64,000 nucleotides of DNA. It comes from Sialis fuliginosa. Taxonomy: Eukaryota > Arthropoda > Insecta > Megaloptera > Sialidae. Shown piece by piece: positions 45,409 through 58,050 of this stretch. A program made the translations under genes and the position numbers. The notes below the pieces were generated by a model that saw nothing but the letters and a program-made list of their open reading frames with translations, had not been told where the DNA came from and did not search any database. How positions within the stretch are numbered: the stretch's first letter is position 1; every line of letters begins with the position of its first letter. The stretch covers positions 30,020,267 through 30,084,266 of the forward strand of contig OY540809.1 of assembly GCA_961205875.1 (NCBI GenBank). The letters run 5' to 3'.

Positions 45409-46436
45409 TCCGTTTGCTTAACAAAATTTGACGTGTATAATTTGTTTTATAGTTTCGTAGTAAAAATATTTTTAACTTCCTAATCCTTCTACGAATCAAA
45501 ATTGAAGTACGTGCCTTAAAAAAGCAAAATCACCGATTATTAATAAAATAAAATTTTACTACACATTCATTTAAACGAATTCTTACTGTATATAACATGC
45601 ATTAATGTATGTTTTTTCTACTAGGATAAGTTTCTTGAACACATTATATTCTGTGTTATAAAGTTTAATGACGGGTTTATAAAATATTTTAATCACCAAT
45701 TTGAATCTATAAAACTTTCAAGATAATAAATTATTCTATAATAACAACAAGCTTGTCCGTCAAATGTTCGCTCTAGCTACTGCGGGGTCTTTATTAACAT
45801 TATTCTTAAAATTAATCGACCTTTTTATAATAATAACTTTTCAAGAAAATAAATATCTAACGTAAATGGTGTGCATTACATTTTACAATGAATTAATTTG
45901 TATTTTAATAGCGTTACTAGTTAAAATATGTAAATGTATGTAGATACTTTCTAAAATTGCAGACATTTTTGTTAACACTTTTTTATGAAACATCTATGAT
46001 TATTATTATCTAAAAATAAATTAAATGAATGTTGTTATTAGTTAGTGTTATAAGAATTTTATTTTATTTTTATTGCTGTAAGATGAAATCTTATTTATAA
46101 AAATGTATATTATAATTATTATATCTATTTTACATAAATTTATATTTGATGCATTATTTTTTTAAACAAATTTAATGTATATTCATATCTTATATGCATT
46201 TTATAATACTTGTTTGAATCATATGCGATAATATTAATTTTTTTTTTTTCACAATTAATTAACACATCGATATTTTTATGGAATTGAATTAAAATTTTTT
46301 AATATAACCTCGAGTAAAAACAGTAAAAACAACTTGCTGCGCATGCAACTGTCTGTCAAAAACTCCAAGAGAACTGTCATATATGTTTGATACCTCGTTT
46401 GAAAGTACTTACAAGTTAACAAATTTTTACTAGCTA
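45409..46436. other. intron backbone, nothing recognised
   Basis: AT-rich sequence with no recognisable repeat ends or genes. Confidence 0.4.
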
Positions 46437-46444
46437 GTCTATAT

Positions 46445-46796
46445 CAAGCTTGTCCAACCCGCGGCCCGCGGGCCTCATGCGGCCCTCGAGGACCCTCGGT
46501 GCGGCCCGCGAGCATAATTTAAAAAAATAAAAAAATTTATGACTATAAATGTACATAGAAAATAGTATTTACGATTAAAAAAAAAAAAAAAAAAGGTCTT
46601 CCCAATCTAACTTCTCTATCCATATATCTATTTATATATTATATTTATAATAAAATTAGAAATTGAAATTGACGCGACCAAAAAAAAAAAAAGGTCCTCA
46701 GTTTTATATTATAAATAACCTGCGGCCCTTCGTCAACCAAATTAAATAAAATTTTTGCTATGCGGCCCGGAAGGTTTAAAAGGTTGGACACCTATG
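46445..46796. mobile_element. 352-bp hAT-type element with exact 8-bp target duplication
   Basis: Exact GTCTATAT duplication at 46437-46444 and 46797-46804. The ends are CAAGCTTGTCCAACC and, read inward, CATAGGTGTCCAACC. Subterminal GC-rich 'gcggcccgcg' repeats on the left and 'tgcggccc' on the right contrast with an AT-rich core. No transposase. Confidence 0.85.
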
Positions 46797-46804
46797 GTCT
46801 ATAT

Positions 46805-48063
46805 TACCGAACATAAGTACCTATATTAAAAATTTATATTTGGATACAATAAAATAAAACTTTAAATAGTGAATATTTTACTCGTATATTTTGTATGTAC
46901 AAAACAATTTTATTTTATAATAGTTTAAACTCTTTTAACTTCTAGCCGATTCTAGTGAATGAAACATGATATTAAATAAACTTTAGTAAACAAACGTATA
47001 AAAGTGTTTTTCACTTAAAACTTAAATTGCAGTTGATTTTCCTTGTTTAAAAAGTTATATAGTTATTTCCCTTAGCAACTCACTATAACTTTTGAATAGT
47101 CCCCAAGGTAGTGCTTCAACTATAAAAATATATGTATGTATTTTTGAATGCAGAATAAAAGATTTTATTGGTTCAGATGCTTTTATGGATATTTATTATA
47201 TATGTAGTACGATCAATAGCAGTTGAGCCAGTAGCTTTGGTTCTAGGCATAAAAAAGGCACATTGTATATATGTATACTCGTATGCATGCATTTTGCTAT
47301 ATAACTCATAACATATTAAATGTGTACTTTTATGTAATTTTCTTGTATATTCTTCTGCTACCAATTTTAATTTATTGGATTTTACCTGGTATCTGCATTC
47401 ATTAAACAATTAAAGTACCTTTCAGTTTTTCAGAGTTTTAAAAATTGTTATCTATTTGTGAATTACTGTAAAATCATGGTGGTAAAAATGTCAAAATTAT
47501 TATTACGACGCTGAAAATTGACATTTCAATCAACATTTCAGTTCAGAAACAAAAATGTTTTACATAAAATTTGGAACGGTACTTTTGTAGTTTCACAATT
47601 TACCCCAATAGAAAATAATCTTGAACAAATAACCGTAATTATTGATCTCTCCCAATGATGACAAACTTCCTATCCAATCCACCCTTAGTTTGTACGAGTA
47701 TACAGAGAAATAAAATACACAGTCAACAAATAAATGGATAAAAATACTCTTACCAAGAATGTAAACATTTATATTCTCATATATCCTTCATATGTTTAAT
47801 ATGGAATCTGATATAAGATATACCGTTCTTGTTATATTACAGAGTTGTAACCAAAAATAGGGCCAGCAATAATGTTGTACTTATCATGTTTATTACAAAA
47901 TACTGAACAAAATATATCCCGTTTTTAATTTTCTGCTATTTGCACCTTATATTTAAAAATTTTGTTTGCCTAACAATAATAATATAATAAACTTATAACA
48001 TAATATAACAATAATAATTTTTTTTAAAATATAATTCTAGTTTACAAAAACAACTAGAAACAC
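46805..48063. other. intron backbone, nothing recognised
   Basis: AT-rich; no gene or clear repeat seen. Confidence 0.4.
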
Positions 48064-48260
48064 GTTTGATCTTATTGTTAGCCATTGAGGAGTCCCTATG
48101 ACCATCTCCCACATCCATGTTATATCCCACGCCATATTGTCACCAGAATTACGTAAGTTTTCAAAGTTTCAAATCGACACAATTACAAGTGGACGAAAAT
48201 TGAGTTGTAAGATTTGCTTACAATGTTAGGAAGTTACAGGTTAAGCTAAGAAAAGCGTGT
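48064..48260. repeat. short TIR-type repeat, related to 57703-58050
   Basis: Begins 'cacgtttgat' and 'cattgaggagtccctatgacca', and ends 'aggttaagctaagaaaagcgtg'. Read inverted, the 57.7-kb element carries the same terminal blocks (cattgaggagtccctatgacca; agcttgacctgtaactt). It lies immediately left of the palindromic element at 48271. Confidence 0.5.
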
Positions 48261-48270
48261 AAAAAGTATA

Positions 48271-48894
48271 TTAAAGGCTGACATGCCTTTACATGGATTT
48301 GGCTGATTATTTTAAGTCACATTCTATTAAACATTCAACCTGACCAAATATTAGCTTTCAAAAACTTAGTTTTCGAAAAAAAAAAAAATTTTTATTTAAA
48401 AAAAATAATTTTTTTTTGATAATATGTCAGTCGAATTTGATGGTACTTGAAATATATTATAGAGGTACTTATGACTCATCAGAGGTAATTTTATTATGAT
48501 CCTCTGTACATAATAAACCAGAAAAAAAAATTAATAAAATTTAAAAAATCAAAAAAGACCATGTTGTCTTCGGAGGGCAATCACAATTTTTTTATATATT
48601 ATACCTTGTATGTACCCAATCGTCTTTTTTGATTTTTTAAATTTTATTAATTTTTTTTTCTGGTTTATTATGTACAGAGGATCATAATAAAATTACCTCT
48701 GATGAGTTATAAGTACCTCTATAATATATTTCAAGCACCATCAAATTCGACTGACAGATTATCAAAAAACTATAAATTTTTGGAAGCTAATATTTGGTCA
48801 GGTTGAATGTTTAATAGAATGTGACTTCCAAAAAAATAATCAGCCAAATCCATGTAAAGGCATGTTTTGCATGCTTACCCGGCTACAGCCTTTA
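48271..48894. mobile_element. 624-bp palindromic element, short relative of 61346-62871
   Basis: The arms carry 'catgcctttacatggatttgg', 'aaacattcaacctgacc' and 'ggtacttatgactcatcagagg' inverted around a centre near 48585. The left end has lost ~20 bp (tagccgggtaagcatgcaaa) that is present at the right end and at both ends of the 61-kb copy. Confidence 0.75.
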
Positions 48895-50005
48895 TTGCAA
48901 GATTATGAACATTATTTGCATCATTTTGTAGGTATTTAAAAAAGTTTTAATAGCTTAATAAATGTGCCTTCTTTAACTAACGAGATAAATTTGAAAAAAA
49001 AATTATTTGAAGCGGTTGAAATCAAAGGATAATAGGAAATACTTGTATAAATAAACATTAACGTGAAAAACACATTAGCGTCTAGCATTTGTTTGAGGTA
49101 ATTTAGAAACATTTAGAAATATAAGCCGACAATTTATTCCTGTGTGTTCTTAGTTGTTTGAGTATGTATAAAAAATGGAATAATAATATAAATACTTTCA
49201 AGAAAGTCAGTTGTCATTAATCCTGATTACGAGAAAAACAAATCTAAATGTAATATTATCACAAAATTTAGACATTAATGAAATACCATTATTTAATATT
49301 TTTTTTATTACTAAAGATTTTACTTTTTGTAAAATTTATATATACTTTGCATAAAATAGATTTACTCCACATATATTTTACAATAATTGAAAGCCGTTAT
49401 TTGGCAAAATATGTAAAATCATTATGAATTTACTCCATTTTACCGTAATCAAAATAACTAAATCGATCTCAAGTTTAAACAGGGCATTCATAATTCTAAT
49501 TCGATACCGAAAAATTATTTTTCAAAATTTTCCTCTCTCAATTTTAAGTTATTAAAGTTGGAAAAAATGTTAACATAAGTTCTTATGACGATACATAATT
49601 AATAGAACAGCATTATTGTATCTAAAACTATCCTTAGATAGTAGAAATTGTTTTGTATTTAAAAAAAATGTTTCTGAACAGTTAGTATATATATAGGTAC
49701 TTAAGTATTTACGATTCCCTCTTACCGCCTGCCCCTAAAAGACTAACTAACCTCTTCAAGTTTTATCCTGTATTGATGCAATTTGGCGTTGCTCCAAAAA
49801 ATGTTGCAGAGGTTGCATTTAAAAGTACTAGATTGGAGGTCCATTTTTAAACAATCCGTGTACCTACTAAACATCATGCAGCTGGCCATCAATATTTTTG
49901 ACAAATAAAAATAAAATTGATTAACAGCTTTGATCTTCCAAATAAACAAGATAGAAATAAACACACAACACAATGTTCTTCCTATCTAAAGCTTTCGTAA
50001 CTTGA
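48895..50005. other. intron backbone, nothing recognised
   Basis: AT-rich; no exon, RNA gene or repeat end identified. Confidence 0.4.
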
Positions 50006-50300
50006 TCATCCCTTTGACAGCATCCAAACGCACTTCTTTGCAGCCATCGCATCCTCTCCTGTGTCCACCCCAGAATACAGGAACCTGTCATCGGGAATTC
50101 TGTAATTGGAGATCAATATATGAGTATGTGTGTGTGTGGATCCAGAGCGCCATGCAATGAGCCGCCACAGCCAACTACATAACTTGGGGTCGATGCTATG
50201 TTCAAGGCCGGTTCGTGCATGTAGCAGGCACACATACACACATATCTCGTTAACACAAGCGTTGGGTGCGTATGCTCGTATGTATGTGTGCATCAGTGTT
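50006..50300. other. third GC-richer island, unknown
   Basis: About 290 bp, less AT-rich, with open frames on both strands (minus frame ~95 codons containing Thr-His repeats from a 'gtgtgtgtg' tract at 50125-50140). The codon pattern and low complexity do not resemble a known domain. It could be a retroelement piece or an unrecognised exon. Confidence 0.3.
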
Positions 50301-50337
50301 TTAGATATGTTTGGTTGTAGTATGTATGTATGTATAT

Positions 50338-50908
50338 CAGTGGTGTACGTTAAGTTCCATTGAAATATTGTTGGACAAAGTTGATTAACAAACTGTTGAA
50401 ATTATTATTTAAATAGCAAAGTTGATGACTGACTATCTTATCAGGAAGATACTAGATAGATCGATTGGTAGAGATCAATTATCAATTGTTATGCTAATTA
50501 ATTAAATGCTAAACTCTAATAATAGTACAATAATATCGCAGTTATATTTTGATTAATTCGGTTAATTATTTTAACGAAAACACTGTAATAATCGAAACTG
50601 AACTAACTTGTAATGACACAGGAACAGAAAAGCTGTGTTCACCAGGGTATTACTTTATTCATTCGTACCATAGGTTTCTACCGTCCTGGGCAGATGGCAA
50701 ATTTACCACCCCGCCCACCTTATATGCTAAATATAAAAAAAAATTAAAACCTTTTTTTTTCGAATTTGCCGATGGCAATCAATAACTTTGCGCTTTCTAG
50801 TAATTTTGATGACCTTTTTTAAATTTTGATTGCTACCTTAAATTTGCCGCCCTTAACAAACTGCCGCTCGGGTTAAATGCCCCCTATGCCCCCCACGGTA
50901 CGCTACTG
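50338..50908. mobile_element. candidate decayed DNA element
   Basis: Left CAGTGGTGTACG. The right, read inward, is CAGTAGCGTACCG next to a C-rich patch (50870-50900). Only ~12 bp match and no target duplication is visible. The frame at 50549-50785 inside it has no recognisable domain. Confidence 0.3.
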
Positions 50909-51091
50909 ACTTTGTTGCAATCAATTCAACAGAAGACGAAATTCTGGAAGTCTTGTGTCGTGTATTATAAATAATTTGCTCTAAAGCAAAAGTTAATCTA
51001 ACATTATATGTATGTATATAAGGTACTGGCACCAGTCTGGCAAGGTGTCAAATCGTTATGAATTTGCTCGGGATTCTAGAACAGTGATAAT

Positions 51092-51291
51092 TTGGTAATA
51101 AATGTGTAGTAATGTAAAATGCATTTTATGATGTACACGTGTTACCACTGCTTTTAGATGAGCCAAAGTCATTCATATAAATCATAAAATTCGTTAGAAT
51201 TGTCAGTGGGCTATAATTTATATTTAATACCTCGCAGATAGCGTTAGCATAGATTTGGTCTCGAGCAAATTCTTTATAGGTAATACCGGTC
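51092..51291. mobile_element. degraded relative of the 16500-16812 MITE
   Basis: The right end 'cgagcaaattctttataggtaataccggtcat' and the inner 'gatagcgttagc', 'ttaccactgctttta' and 'aaatgcattttatga' match the 16.5-kb element in order. The left end is largely lost. Confidence 0.55.
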
Positions 51292-52212
51292 ATTGAAGTG
51301 AATAACTCAAATTGTATTATTGTAATAAGTAATAATGATCTATATTCGTTATTCTTCGATTATTATAAGCAAATCATTCATCGGTACGCACCTGACCAAA
51401 AACGTGATTGCAACACGATGAACAAAGATGAAGTTATTAAATGAGGAGCATTTTTTCCGCTCGTTTCTTCTCCGTATCGGCCGAAAAGAAAACAACGAAA
51501 GCCATAGTTATACTTATTTAAAGATTTTAAGTAAGATGAACAAAGATAGTTGTATCAAGATATTGAAACTTGAATAGCGATCATTTAGTTTCTTTCTTCC
51601 AACATTCCATCAACGTTATCTAAAGAAAGAGATGGGTGTTACGTATTCTAGAATGCATTTATTTAAACCGCGGAACAATTTCCATTGACTTTAATCGTTG
51701 ACAACTTTATATTATATTAGATACTACGGTTTATTTTTATAAATCTTCGTTTTTCAGAAACACCTCAATTATTTTTATTACCTGTTTTATTAGGCTTATA
51801 AATTTAGCTGCATGTTTATTTACTTTAATGTTTAAACTGTTTTCTTTAAACGGCGTCTGGCGAGTTTTTATTTTTATTTTTTACATAATAGTGCATTGTT
51901 TTTAAACATTTAATATACTGTAGATATTTTGAGAACAATGAATGCATTTTTACACATATATGATTTATAATTTAAAAATAATACATGAATACCTGAATAT
52001 CAAATTCAGTTAACAAAAAACATATTGAATATGTGTAAAAGTATTTCTTATTTACGTAATTAAGCATTTAAATTTAAATTTTGCCATGTTGAAATTTTAA
52101 AAATATTCTTATGTGACGATGTAGGTTAATTAATTTAATATTTTTGCAGTAGCCTACAAAATTATCTGCTAATTGCAGCGAACTGAATCTAAGCATGAGA
52201 TTTTTGCGTGTA
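51292..52212. other. intron backbone, nothing recognised
   Basis: No gene or repeat recognised. 51380-51640 is less AT-rich but has no coding signature. Confidence 0.4.
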
Positions 52213-52374
52213 ACTAGCTGTTGTACCCGCGACCTCGTCCGCGTGGAATTTGTATTTTTTTTTAATATAATCATTTTTTTGGGATACAAAGTATGTTCTT
52301 CCTCAGGATACAAGTTTAACCGTGAAAAGGTAATAGACAGAGTTACTTTCGCATTAATATATAATATTAGTATA
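52213..52374 (-). repeat. SINE-like interspersed repeat, 3' part, inverted copy
   Basis: Reads on the minus strand as the ends of the 27199-27513 family: 'taatattatatattaatgcg' through 'aaccgtgaaaagg' complement to 'cgcgggtacaacagctagtta'. Internally shortened. Confidence 0.6.
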
Positions 52375-52860
52375 ATGTATTTAATTGTTTTAATGTCCTC
52401 GACAACTCTTGAAACTTATCGGTATGTCTACAGGACACCCTGTATATATACGTTTATTAATACAGATTCCTATATTTTCATTTTTTATTTAAATGTATTT
52501 TATCGAATTTTCTGTTTAAGTATCTACGTATGCGTCATATTTAGATAACGAAATGATAAATGTGACAATAATAATTTAATAAAGATTATTAATATTTATA
52601 ACATGTATATTTGATGATAATATTTGATATTTATGTTTCGACCTTTTTGCTGGAATTCTTTATCAAAACATGGATAACGTATGAATTATCAGAGTACTAT
52701 AATGGTTAGGGCTGCACACATTTGGTAATTCTCGTCTCGTTTTTTGTAACTGAAGTTTAATTTCATTCTCGAATTTTACAACTGACAGTTTTGTCGAGAC
52801 TTAAAAATGTAAGCCAATCATCTCGCTTTCGATCTCGATGTAAAATTGAAAAAAGTATTT

Positions 52861-53858
52861 ATAGTAGAGTCATATAACCGGAATTTTTTATTGAATAAAA
52901 CAATCTCTCCCTACAGCGATTTTATGATTTTAAAATGTTCTAGGGATCTTGAGAAGTTCATAACTGAATTTGTGGATTAATCCGTTTTCCGCGCGGTATA
53001 TTTAACAACAATAATTAATTAATTTGTGCGGGTGAAATTCTAAATTTTTTGAATTTTTGGGGCGACCTACTATAATTAATGTAATAAAAATATGTTAAAT
53101 TTGTTTCAAACATTCATCTTTTGACTAGATTTTAAATTTTATAATTTGTTTTGAACAATAATGAAAGTTAACCGGGAAAAATGTATTTACGGCAACAATC
53201 CGAAAAAGCAAAAATCAGTTCACAAAAATCTTAATAACTTTTTTGTTTCAATATGTGTGGGTAAGTATATATTTATATATACATCATTTAAAAGGGCATA
53301 AAATACCTACAATTTTAGATAAACAAAATGGCTCTACGATGGTTTGCCCAAAGATGGCGCATCATTTAATTTTTTTTTGTAATATAAGTTTTGGTCGCAA
53401 TTTTGAATATTTTGGAATCAAACTTGGTAGGTTTATTAAGGATCATAGGTACATGTTTCCTTATTTTTATCAAAATATTCATATTTATTGTAAAGTAATT
53501 GAGAAAAAATAAAAATCAGTTATATACGCAGTTTGTAATTTTTTTTGAGGTTAAAAATTAAGTTATAGTAATCCGCCCCTCACAGATAGATAAAGGGGTT
53601 CCTTACCAGTAACCCTTTTTTTTGGTCGATATTGATTAAGTAGAAGTCTAGATATTCGCGAAAAACCGAACCGCAAATAGAAAAAATTGATGATTTTCCG
53701 GAAAAGTCGTGAAAAAAGTACCGCGCGAAAAACGGATTAATCCACAAACTCAGTTATAAACTTCTCTTGATTCCTAGAACATTTTAAAAATCATAAAATC
53801 GCTGTAGGGATAGATTGTTTTATTCAATAAAATTTCCGGTTATATGACTCCGCTATTA
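52861..53858. mobile_element. ~1-kb element with ~150-bp inverted repeats
   Basis: The arms begin 'atagtagagtcatataaccgg' (left) and 'ccggttatatgactccgctat' (right). They extend through 'attttatgattttaaaatgttctag' and 'tttgtggattaatccgtttttcgcgcggta' to about 53005 and 53720. No transposase frame. Confidence 0.7.
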
Positions 53859-54327
53859 TACTTTTTGTGGTTATGTTTGTTTTCAATCTGATTTTAACTA
53901 TAATAATAAATAGCGTTTCTAAAAAAATCTAATCTTTTAGATTTTCTGCCGAGTTATTTTATTTAAAAAAACGTTAGTGTAATTTATTTGAGTCGTTTAG
54001 GTAAACCGAAAAAATACACTGAAATAGTTAACAGATACTGAAAATACCTTGTAGTTAAGAGACACAATAGCGTGTGTGCGTGCTGTTTGTAATCCTCAAG
54101 ACAGAAATAAAAAGGTGCAGAACCGTAGCATGAAATCTGTAACAAAGGTATCCATTCGTAGGGGTCTGGGCGGTGAAGTTTGTCACCTTCAACAAATCTG
54201 CATTGTGTGCAGATTGTCGTGCAGGTACTCGACGCTAGCAGTCCTCAAACGGTGGCAGATAAGGGGAGTTATTCATTTAAAACAAAAACATTTTTTTTTA
54301 GTTTGATTTTATTATTTTTAACTAATA

Positions 54328-55288
54328 ACACAGGCCCACAAAAAAAGAGTGGTCTGCGCCATGGATGGGGACCATGATATCCTTATGTAAATATTTGCCC
54401 ACTTAAATCAAATCTCAAGTCAGTAACACACCTGGATTTTTTACAGCTTTTATTGACTTGACCTGTAACTAACATTGTAAGACAGTCTTATAACTCACTT
54501 TATAATAGGCATGATGCCAGTAACAAATTATCACTGAAATTATGATTTTAAATAATGAAATAAGTTAAAAAGATTCTAAAAAATGTATTTCTTTTTATAT
54601 TAAAAGCGAGATTAATATGATTTTTGTTAAAATAAAAACGCAAAATACATCAATCCGCCATGTTTGATAAAACACTAGTCAGAATGGATGACGTCACGGC
54701 TACGTAAATGTCATTTTTGTTTCATTAATATCTGCACTGTTTATAGATTATTTTCTGGTTTTAAATTATCAATTTTCTCAGTTTTGTGTTACCAAAAGTA
54801 AAACCGAGAAACATTAGCGATGGAACAAGGATTTATTATAGTTGACAAGGAGTGCTTACATAGACGTGACGTCAAAAATGCGCCATGACACCTGCGAGCG
54901 TTTTGGTGTCAAATTCAAAATTAGTTTTAAAAGGGTCAATTTTTGTGATTAAACCCGGATTACCTTTTTCGTCACACCCCTTGATATGAGTATCACATGG
55001 CTTATTGTATTCTATTCGTCAAACCCTTTCATTTGTTATCCATATCATGGGGGTTGTGACGAAAAAGGTAAACCGCCATTATGGGGCGTCCGCCATACAT
55101 TTGTACAGAACTTCAAATCGATACGACAATTAAAAGTGGGTGAAAAGTGAGTAGTAAGTTACAGGTCAAGTTAAAACAAGTTTTGTAAAAAATCCTGAGT
55201 TCAGATTCAGTTTCAGCGGGCGAAAATACATAGGAATATCATGGTCCCATCTATGTCGCAGATCACTTGTTTTTTTGTGGGTCTGTGT
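54328..55288. mobile_element. ~960-bp element with ~165-bp inverted repeats
   Basis: Left ACACAGGCCCACAAAAAAA. The right read inward is ACACAGACCCACAAAAAAAC. The arms share 'gatgggaccatgatat.c' and 'ggattttttaca', then 'gacttgacctgtaact'. That inner block also occurs in the 48064 and 57703 repeats, showing shared ancestry or nesting. Confidence 0.65.
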
Positions 55289-55947
55289 AATCAATGTCAA
55301 ATTATTTTATTGTCACAAAAGTATTTTTTTTCTGTTATTTTAATTCGTCTTATTATGCATGCATTTTCTTGCGCTCTTAAACATGAACTTGTTTACAAAC
55401 ACCGGAATAACAAACAATACTGACACCTTAAATAACAAGCAATGCGGATTTGTCTCTTTGACTAAAGATTTTAGATTATTTTAAAAATTCTCGAAACAGG
55501 TTTTGTATTTTACAATGCACTATCGATTTGGAAAATCAGTTAACGTCTGTTAATATATTATGTATATGTAGTTATATTATAATTATTTGAGACATATTGG
55601 TTGTTTATTTGTTGAATATTTCTCACAATGAGTGAGCAAGAATGTTTTTATCATCCGAGTATTCGAGTTGTTAACATTCTTGATAATAAGATTCTTTTCT
55701 TTGACAAAACAAAGCAATACAAGGTTGTCATATAACCAAGCAAATGTACTTTTAGTATGTACGAGTATAAAAAATTGACAGACTATTGTTGTGGAAAATA
55801 TAAAAATAGTCTCGAAGAAACAATATTTTATTATTATTAGAATAATAATAATTATAATAATTTATTGTCTAGGTATAAAATATACATATAATCATATATT
55901 AAACATACTATGTTTAATATATGATATAATAGGTCAAAAATACACTT
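55289..55947. other. intron backbone
   Basis: AT-rich; no gene recognised. The short 'atcatatattaaacatacta' at about 55889-55908 also occurs at 21222-21241. Confidence 0.35.
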
Positions 55948-56660
55948 AAAAAAAAACATCTGCTAAGTAAATGCATAGTGCTTCCTCGTGCAAAATTCAC
56001 CAAGGGTAGTTAATTATTATTGAACAATTTAAATAAAATCCGATAAAGTGTTTATATAAATTGCCTAACATTGGTTAACCTGATTATTTTTTCGTATAGT
56101 TTTAATTTTTTGACAGTTTCAATCTAAATCTAAATTTATGCAAACGTCAAAATGACATTTAATATGTAAAAGTAAATATCAATTTAAAAAAAAAACAACG
56201 AATCACGATTTTCTAAAGAAAATTGAGATAATTATTTATAAGGGAATCTTTTTATACCTATAATATAGGAAATTGAATGCTCTACAAAAAAGATCCTATA
56301 AAATTTTTACGTAACATGTATCGTTCTTGAGATATCTTGAAAAAATAAATAATTTTGGTGTGTCACCCCTCCCCCTTACCCACAATTTTGATGATTTTGA
56401 AAAAGACCGTCCTCAAGCCAGACCCAACCATCCAACCAAGTTTCATTAATATCGGTTCAGTGGTTCATCAGTTATGCGTGTGACAAGGATTCAGGGGATA
56501 CGCACACATACACAAACACACACATACACGAACGAAAAGTGTTTGTCTTGACCTGAAATGAAAAGTTCAATTTAAAATTTTGAAATCGGAGAACAATTTT
56601 TTTATCTCATTCTAAAACGATCACAAAGCTTCTCGTACCTTCGATATTACGAGGAAGCAA
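55948..56660 (-). repeat. ~0.8-kb interspersed repeat family, copy 3 (inverted)
   Basis: On the minus strand it has the same 5' hairpin (TTGCTTCCTCGtAATATCG) and 3' end (catttacttagcagatgttttttt) as copies 1 and 2. The GTCT/GTCC patch has become a 'cacacatacacaaacacacac' tract. Confidence 0.7.
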
Positions 56661-57702
56661 TACAATTACATTAAACGAATAAATATATATATATATATAC
56701 CTACAATATACATATGTATATGAATTAAAAATATTCACTGATTTTGTAATGACACGAGTTCAGCAAGAACAACCTAAACTTTATTTTAAAACTTGCTAAG
56801 GGTAGTGATTTCAAATCGTTAGGTATTTTATTATACACGTAGGTATTATGAAGTTAAAAACACACCTTTGTTTATTACTGCTCATTTTGATTGAAAGTAA
56901 ATTCGTTTTTATGTCGGGTAAAATGACTGTGCTCTGGTAAATTACAGCTAAACAGTTTACTGTGCTTATTTTTTTAAATTCCACATTCAAAAATATATGT
57001 CAGTTAAAATGAGAATCGTGAAAAGTGGATATTCGTCGAGAAGTTACACAAGTTTAACAAAATAGTTTTGTTTCCACGTTCCCACTTGTTGAAAAGGGGT
57101 CTGCATCGGGTCTCTAGAACTGGCACTGCACATCAATCTAACACATAATATTTTATGTACTTAAAAATATTTTTGTATTTAAATTATTACCTATAATGAT
57201 TTAGGTATAATTAATAATTTAATTACATAATAAATTACTAAACATGGAATGATAATTTATTATGCATCTAAAAAATTTTCGACACTTCTTTAAAAATCAA
57301 AAGTGATTTTTATTATATTTATTTTAACGTAGGCACTTCAATCGGTTTATTGTAGACATTTATAAATTGTTCAAAAAATAAAATCTCCAATAATAATTTA
57401 ATAACCTGCAAATATATAATTAATAACACATATTGAAGTGTCTCTTTGACTTTTATGTTCAAACGAATTGTAATAAATTGTTTAATCACTTCCTTTACAT
57501 TTTCGCCAGATGTTCGCGAACTCTTCAATGTTAAAACTAACATGTTTTTATTTGGATAAAAAATATGTCTGTCAACAAACACGTTGGTGTTTATTTACAT
57601 GCTGATTATTTATTGACATATAAACGTACTTCAAAATATAATATAAGTATCGGCTATATGTACAAAATCCTATGAATTAACTTAACTTTTTTAACACGCT
57701 TT
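56661..57702. other. intron backbone
   Basis: AT-rich, with an (AT)n tract at about 56683-56698. The minus frame at 57319-57582 has no recognisable domain and AT-driven composition, so it is not called. Confidence 0.4.
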
Positions 57703-58050
57703 TATTAGCTTGACCTGTAACTTCAATACATTGTAAAGCAAATCTTACAACTCACTTTTCACCCACTTCTAATTGTCGTATCAATATGAAACTTTGCAAA
57801 CTTATGCAATTCTAGTGACAATACAATAATATGATAGGTACCATAGACATAGAGCATGGACTGCGCATCTGACTCGAGTCGTGTCAAAAAAAGATAGTAA
57901 ATGGTTTGGGATATATGTTTTGGATAAATATTACACCATTATCCTAATACAAAATACGCGGTCCATGCTCTATGTCTAAGGTAAGTCCCATCGAGAGGGG
58001 GAGGTGGTCATAGGGACTCCTCAATAGATATCAATAAACCCAAGCGTGTT
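57703..58050. repeat. TIR-type repeat related to 48064-48260, carrying a nested MITE
   Basis: Termini 'aacacgcttttattagcttgacctgtaactt' (left) and 'ggtcatagggactcctcaatag...cccaagcgtgtt' (right) give CACGCTT inverted ends. It is interrupted by the MITE at 57846-57976. Confidence 0.55.
57846..57976. mobile_element. 131-bp mariner-like MITE, nested
   Basis: Inverted termini GACATAGAGCATGGAC (left) and GTCCATGCTCTATGTC (right), with TA on both sides. The exact 16-bp termini suggest it inserted more recently than its host repeat. Confidence 0.7.

Noticed and set aside
57319-57582. 87-codon minus frame
   Set aside because: Composition follows AT richness; no domain, splice context or conserved motif recognised.
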